Translations under genes and position numbers: made by a program
Source: Micromonospora tarapacensis
GTDB taxonomy: Bacteria; Actinomycetota; Actinomycetes; Mycobacteriales; Micromonosporaceae
NCBI RefSeq assembly: GCF_019697375.1
Contig: NZ_JAHCDI010000004.1
Coordinates: 2,591,324-2,655,323 of the forward strand
Direction of reading: 5' to 3'
DNA: 64,000 bases
Notes under the pieces: generated by a model
Seen by the model: only the letters and a program-made list of their open reading frames with translations
Told to the model about the DNA's origin: nothing
Database searches by the model: none
In this document: piece after piece, positions 61,003 to 64,000 of the stretch
How positions within the stretch are numbered: position 1 is the first letter of the stretch
Layout of the letters: every line of letters begins with the position of its first letter

Positions 61003-64000
61003 TCAGAAGGTGTTGACCCATGCCCAGTGGGCGAAAGCTTTCGGGTACTGGCTGGTGATGCGCTGCCAGCCCATCCTGGCCTTCTTAAACGATCGAACCC
61101 GCTTGAACTTGTGACGCAGGAACCGCACCAAGTAGGCGTTGATACGTTGCAGGAACGAATACAAGGCGGATCGGTTAAACCGTCCGTAGTATTGCATCCA
61201 TCCGCGCACGATGGGGTTCATCCATTGTGCGAGGTCGGCAAGGGTCTGGCCTGTTCTGCGGTCCAGCCGCCAACGGCGAACTGTCCCACTGATCTTCTTC
61301 AGGGCTGCCTTACTGATTGCCGGCGCGAACGACGTGAACGTCACATGTTGACGTTCATTCCGCGCCCCGCGAGGACGGAACGTGTACCCCAGAAACGTAA
61401 ACGGGGTGTGCTCATATGTTGCACGCCTGCTTGCATCCTTGCAGTGTCGGGTAGCCCGAGGGAATCTCACCCTCGGGCTCCCACAGAACGGAGCGTGACG
61501 GTCTCCCGTCACTCCGCTCTTACCACCCAGCCGGATGGAAACGGTGAGTCCACTCCCAGTGCGCGAAGAGGACGGGGTCACGTTGCGTAACCGCTTTCCA
61601 CCACGCCTTGAGGCGCTTGAACCCACGCAACCGCCTGTACTTCTTGCGCGCCCACCGCATCAGGTAGGTGTTGATGCGTTTGAGAAGCGGGTCCATTTCG
61701 GTCCGGTAGAACCGGCCCCAGTAGGTCATCCAACCTCGCACGATCGGGTTGATCGCCTCCGCGAGGTCGTCCAGAGTGTCGTTTGGTCGCCGGTGCAGCC
61801 GCCAGCGGCGGACTTCCCGGCCCTTCTCGGTCAGCTTCTCCCGGCTCATCGCAGGCTGGAACGAGGTGAACCGCACCTGCCTCCGCGTGTTCCGCGCTCG
61901 CCGGGGTTGGAAGGTGTAGCCCAAGAACGTAAACGAGACGGCATCGTGCTCGTCCCGCCGGTTGCTGTCCTTGCAATAGACTATTCGGGTCTTGTCCGGG
62001 TGCAGTCGCAACCCGATCTCCACCATCCGCTGATCAATTGCGGCCCGCAGCATTTCCGCTTGCTGGCGGGTCGCGCAGTGCACCACCGCATCATCCACAT
62101 ATCTTTCGAACCGGACAGCCGGAAACGTGCGGGCCATCCACAGGTCGAATCCGTAGTGGAGGAAGAGGTTGGCCAGCACGGGCGAAACGGCCGAACCCTG
62201 CGGGGTTCCTCTGTCTCGCTCGTGCAGGGAACCGTCGGGATGCTGTATCGGCGCAACGAGCCACCTTTTCACATACAGCACCACCCACGGTTGGTCGGTG
62301 TTGGCCTCTACCGCCTTGACCATCAGCGAGTGATCGACACTGTCGAAGAACTTTTGGATGTCCAAATCGACCACCCAATCGTATTCCCAGCAGCGTTTCC
62401 GGCACGTGCCTACCGCGTCCAACGCGGAGCGCCGTGGCCGATAGCCGAACGAGTCCCGGTGGAACATCGGTTCCACCCGTTTCTCCAACTCGATGGCAAC
62501 CACCGTTTGCGCAATCCGATCAGCCACAGTCGGCACGCCCAAAATTCTTACCCCGCCATGCGACTTCGGCATCTCCACCGCCTTCACCGGGGGTGGGAAG
62601 TAGCTACCCGAAGACATCCTATTCCAGATCCGGTACAGATTATTCTCCAGATCGGCTTCGAACTCTTCTATCGAGCACCCATCCACACCCGGCGCACCCT
62701 GGTTGGCCTTGACTCTCAGGTACGCTTCCCAGACGAGCCGCTTCGAGATGACAAACGGCTTTCCCGGCGACTTCAGCTCGCCCACTCGATCCCTCCCAGA
62801 ATCTTCTGGTTGCCCGAACGAACTCACCCCGGATGGTCCGGCCCCTTCGCTCCCCCTCCATTACAGAGGGTTCCTCACTACTATGAGCCGGTCCGAATGC
62901 CAACCCCGCGACAGTACTCAACGCCTTACGGTTTCTGCCGCTTGGCGCACTCCCTCTCGCCGCCGCTCCCCAGCGGCGGCAGTGTCGGGGCTGGCCTTCC
63001 CACGTTCCACGTGAAAGCAGCAAACCGGGCTCGCGTCGCCTACATGCCGGGCACCGCCTGGCCAGTAACCGGGTATCCGCCAGACTCATCCTGGAACCTC
63101 GTGCACGCTCCAGTTCTGATGCCATCTAAAACTAATTTCGACACTTCAATAGCGATTCGCTTACGCTCGCCTTCCCGATTCCCACCTGACACCTCTCACG
63201 GCGCCTTTTCCTCATCGCTCACCACGCCGGTCTTCAGCCAACGCAGCATGAGGCGGTTTGACACCACCCCCCGAAGGGCGATGCCGAAGGGCCACAATCC
63301 TTCATCTTCCACGCAGCAGCACATCGATCGAGGTCTCCTACCTACATCCCAACCTCTCCCTCTGCGCGCGTGGCACACACACGATCTTCGTCTTGTCGGG
63401 ATGCAACCGCAACCCGACATCCCCCATTCTGGTAGCGATAGCCTGGACCAGACGTTCCGCCTGACCCTGGTTCACGCAATGCACCACGGCATCATCTGCA
63501 TAGCGCTCGAACGGAACTCCCGGATGCTCCCTGACCATCCACATATCGAACGCATAGTGCATGAACAGGTTCGCCAGCACAGGCGACACCGCAGATCCCT
63601 GCGGAGTCCCCCGATCCCGTGTTTGCACAGTGCCGTCGGTCAAGTGCAACGGCGCGACCAGCCACCGTTTGACATAGAGCACCACCCACGGAACATCAGC
63701 GTGACTTTCAACCGCCTTGAGCATGAGCACATGGTCGACGCTGTCAAAGAACTTCTGAATGTCCAGATCGATCACCCAGTTGAACTGCCAGCAGCGCTGC
63801 CGACATGCGCTCACCGCGTCCAGAGCCGATCGGTTCGGCCGGTACCCGTACGAGTCAGGGTGGAAGATCGGTTCGACCTTCGCCTCCAACCGCCGAGCCA
63901 CGACTGTCTGCGCGACCCTGTCCGCGACCGTGGGAACACCCAACACCCGGGTGCCTCCACCATGTGCCTTCGCGATCTCCACCGCTTTCACCGGAGGCGG
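61003..64000 (-). CDS. Outer intron reverse transcriptase, split by the inner intron
   Basis: 5' exon 63379-64000 (start beyond the window): EIAKAHGGGTRVLGVPTVAD, EPIFHPDSYGYRPNRSALDA, FNWVIDLDIQKFFDSVDHVL, RDRGTPQGSAVSPVLANLFMH, FERYADDAVVHCV (YADD), LRLHPDKTKIV plus T. 3' exon 61003-61445 starts AC TGC AAG, giving the joined VYCKDASRRATYEHTPFTFLGYTF, then maturase residues RRWRLDRRTGQTLADLAQWMNPIVRGWMQYYGRFN and a stop at 61003. Both exons are closely related to the inner RT. Splicing of the inner intron restores it exactly. Confidence 0.8.
61446..63378 (-). ncRNA. Inner group II intron, inserted in the outer intron's RT gene
   Basis: 1933 nt. 5' end GTGTGCC at 63378-63372 (GUGYG type). 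3' end CTACCCGAC at 61446, ending in AC. Domain V at 61485-61519 (GAGCGGAGTGACGGGAGACCG and its partner arm, 35 nt), domain VI at 61446-61484. The open reading frame 61520-62827 stops one base before domain V, which is the normal place of the domain-IV gene. 62828-63378 holds the 5' RNA domains and no other gene. Excision gives VYCKD in the outer RT. Confidence 0.85.
61520..62827 (-). CDS. ltrA: Group II intron reverse transcriptase/maturase (inner intron)
   Basis: 435 aa, complete. RT motifs: NQGAPGVDGCSIEEFEADLE, GGVRILGVPTVADRIAQTVV, RDSFGYRPRRSALDAVGTCR, WVVDLDIQKFFDSVDHSL, RDRGTPQGSAVSPVLANLFLHYGFD and the catalytic YVDD in ERYVDDAVVHC near residue 244, followed by TFLGYTFQPRRARNTRR and a maturase domain (RRWRLHRRPNDTLDDLAEAI, then INPIVRGWMTYWGRFYRTEM). 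There is no HNH endonuclease, so it would move by host-dependent priming, as in bacterial group IIC/class without En. Closely related to the outer RT. Confidence 0.92.
   Translation of the reverse strand: MSSFGQPEDSGRDRVGELKSPGKPFVISKRLVWEAYLRVKANQGAPGVDGCSIEEFEADLENNLYRIWNRMSSGSYFPPPVKAVEMPKSHGGVRILGVPTVADRIAQTVVAIELEKRVEPMFHRDSFGYRPRRSALDAVGTCRKRCWEYDWVVDLDIQKFFDSVDHSLMVKAVEANTDQPWVVLYVKRWLVAPIQHPDGSLHERDRGTPQGSAVSPVLANLFLHYGFDLWMARTFPAVRFERYVDDAVVHCATRQQAEMLRAAIDQRMVEIGLRLHPDKTRIVYCKDSNRRDEHDAVSFTFLGYTFQPRRARNTRRQVRFTSFQPAMSREKLTEKGREVRRWRLHRRPNDTLDDLAEAINPIVRGWMTYWGRFYRTEMDPLLKRINTYLMRWARKKYRRLRGFKRLKAWWKAVTQRDPVLFAHWEWTHRFHPAGW

Larger units (their letters stand above)
60914..64000 (-). 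ncRNA. Outer group II intron (partial) of a nested pair
   Basis: The 3' end lies near 60914 (CTACTCGGC). Domain V is 60953-60987: on the minus strand GAGCCGTATGACGGGAGACTG and a matching arm, a 35-nt hairpin nearly the same as that of the inner intron. Domain VI is 60914-60952. The intron's reverse transcriptase gene begins outside the window and ends at 61003, and is itself split by a second intron. The 5' end is beyond 64000. Confidence 0.72.

Noticed and set aside
1..64000. CRISPR arrays, tRNA and rRNA genes
   Set aside because: No regularly spaced short repeats and no cloverleaf or rRNA-like sequence were noticed by eye; a dedicated scan (tRNAscan-SE, CRISPR finder) would be needed to exclude them formally.

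Overview
The window is very GC-rich, with strong GC3 bias, GTG/TTG starts, secreted proteins, a SARP/AfsR-type regulator, ECF and MerR/TetR regulators and many metabolic oddments. That fits an actinomycete chromosome, probably Micromonosporaceae (inference from style; no rRNA or other marker gene is present). It looks like an accessory arm: single genes with their own regulators, many gene remnants, and a right third dominated by mobile elements.

Layout. 1-7 kb: end of a DUF2254 protein, a frameshifted DUF305 lipoprotein, a secreted DUF1996 protein with a LacI-type operator, a ycnI remnant, two iron-box-controlled genes (DUF1540, DUF2470), ccdA and a DUF427 protein. 7-17 kb: an ECF41-type sigma factor with its oxidoreductase and a matching promoter, VOC proteins, a His-rich methyltransferase divergent from an XRE-cupin regulator over a perfect operator, hemerythrin, an Nramp-like transporter lacking the usual metal motifs, and a 939-aa SARP/NB-ARC/TPR regulator. 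17-22.1 kb: a tightly overlapping operon of tryptophan 2,3-dioxygenase, a second larger TDO-like protein, a kynureninase-like PLP enzyme and a methyltransferase. 22-40 kb: quinone-oxidoreductase/regulator pairs (one with duplicated perfect TetR operators), a TrkA/RCK membrane protein, a TetM/OtrA-type ribosomal protection GTPase, GNAT and GrpB proteins, an erythromycin-esterase/DUF6194 fusion divergent from a two-HTH MerR (TioE-like) regulator, an imine-reductase-like enzyme with a MerR regulator, and a phosphotransferase.

41-64 kb: a complete IS1634-family element (18-bp inverted repeats, TAAGG duplication), an ASCH protein, a HAD phosphatase-GT2-MFS operon lying between transposase remnants, a secreted hydrolase and an I36 inhibitor-like protein. 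Then follow ISAs1, IS3 and IS5-type elements that have cut an isocitrate/isopropylmalate-dehydrogenase-like gene, an aminoglycoside-phosphotransferase-like gene and an SDR gene. Three group II introns are visible. One (about 52702-55110) sits in an ISAs1 transposase; removing it restores the transposase reading frame. A second (about 61446-63378) sits inside the reverse transcriptase gene of a third, which itself interrupts an Imm7-like gene: a nested intron, or twintron, whose inner excision also restores the outer reading frame exactly.

Main points for follow-up: the nested group II introns, the double-TDO tryptophan operon, the esterase-DUF6194 fusion, the HAD-GT2-MFS operon, and several clear operator sites. 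No CRISPR array, rRNA or tRNA was recognised.
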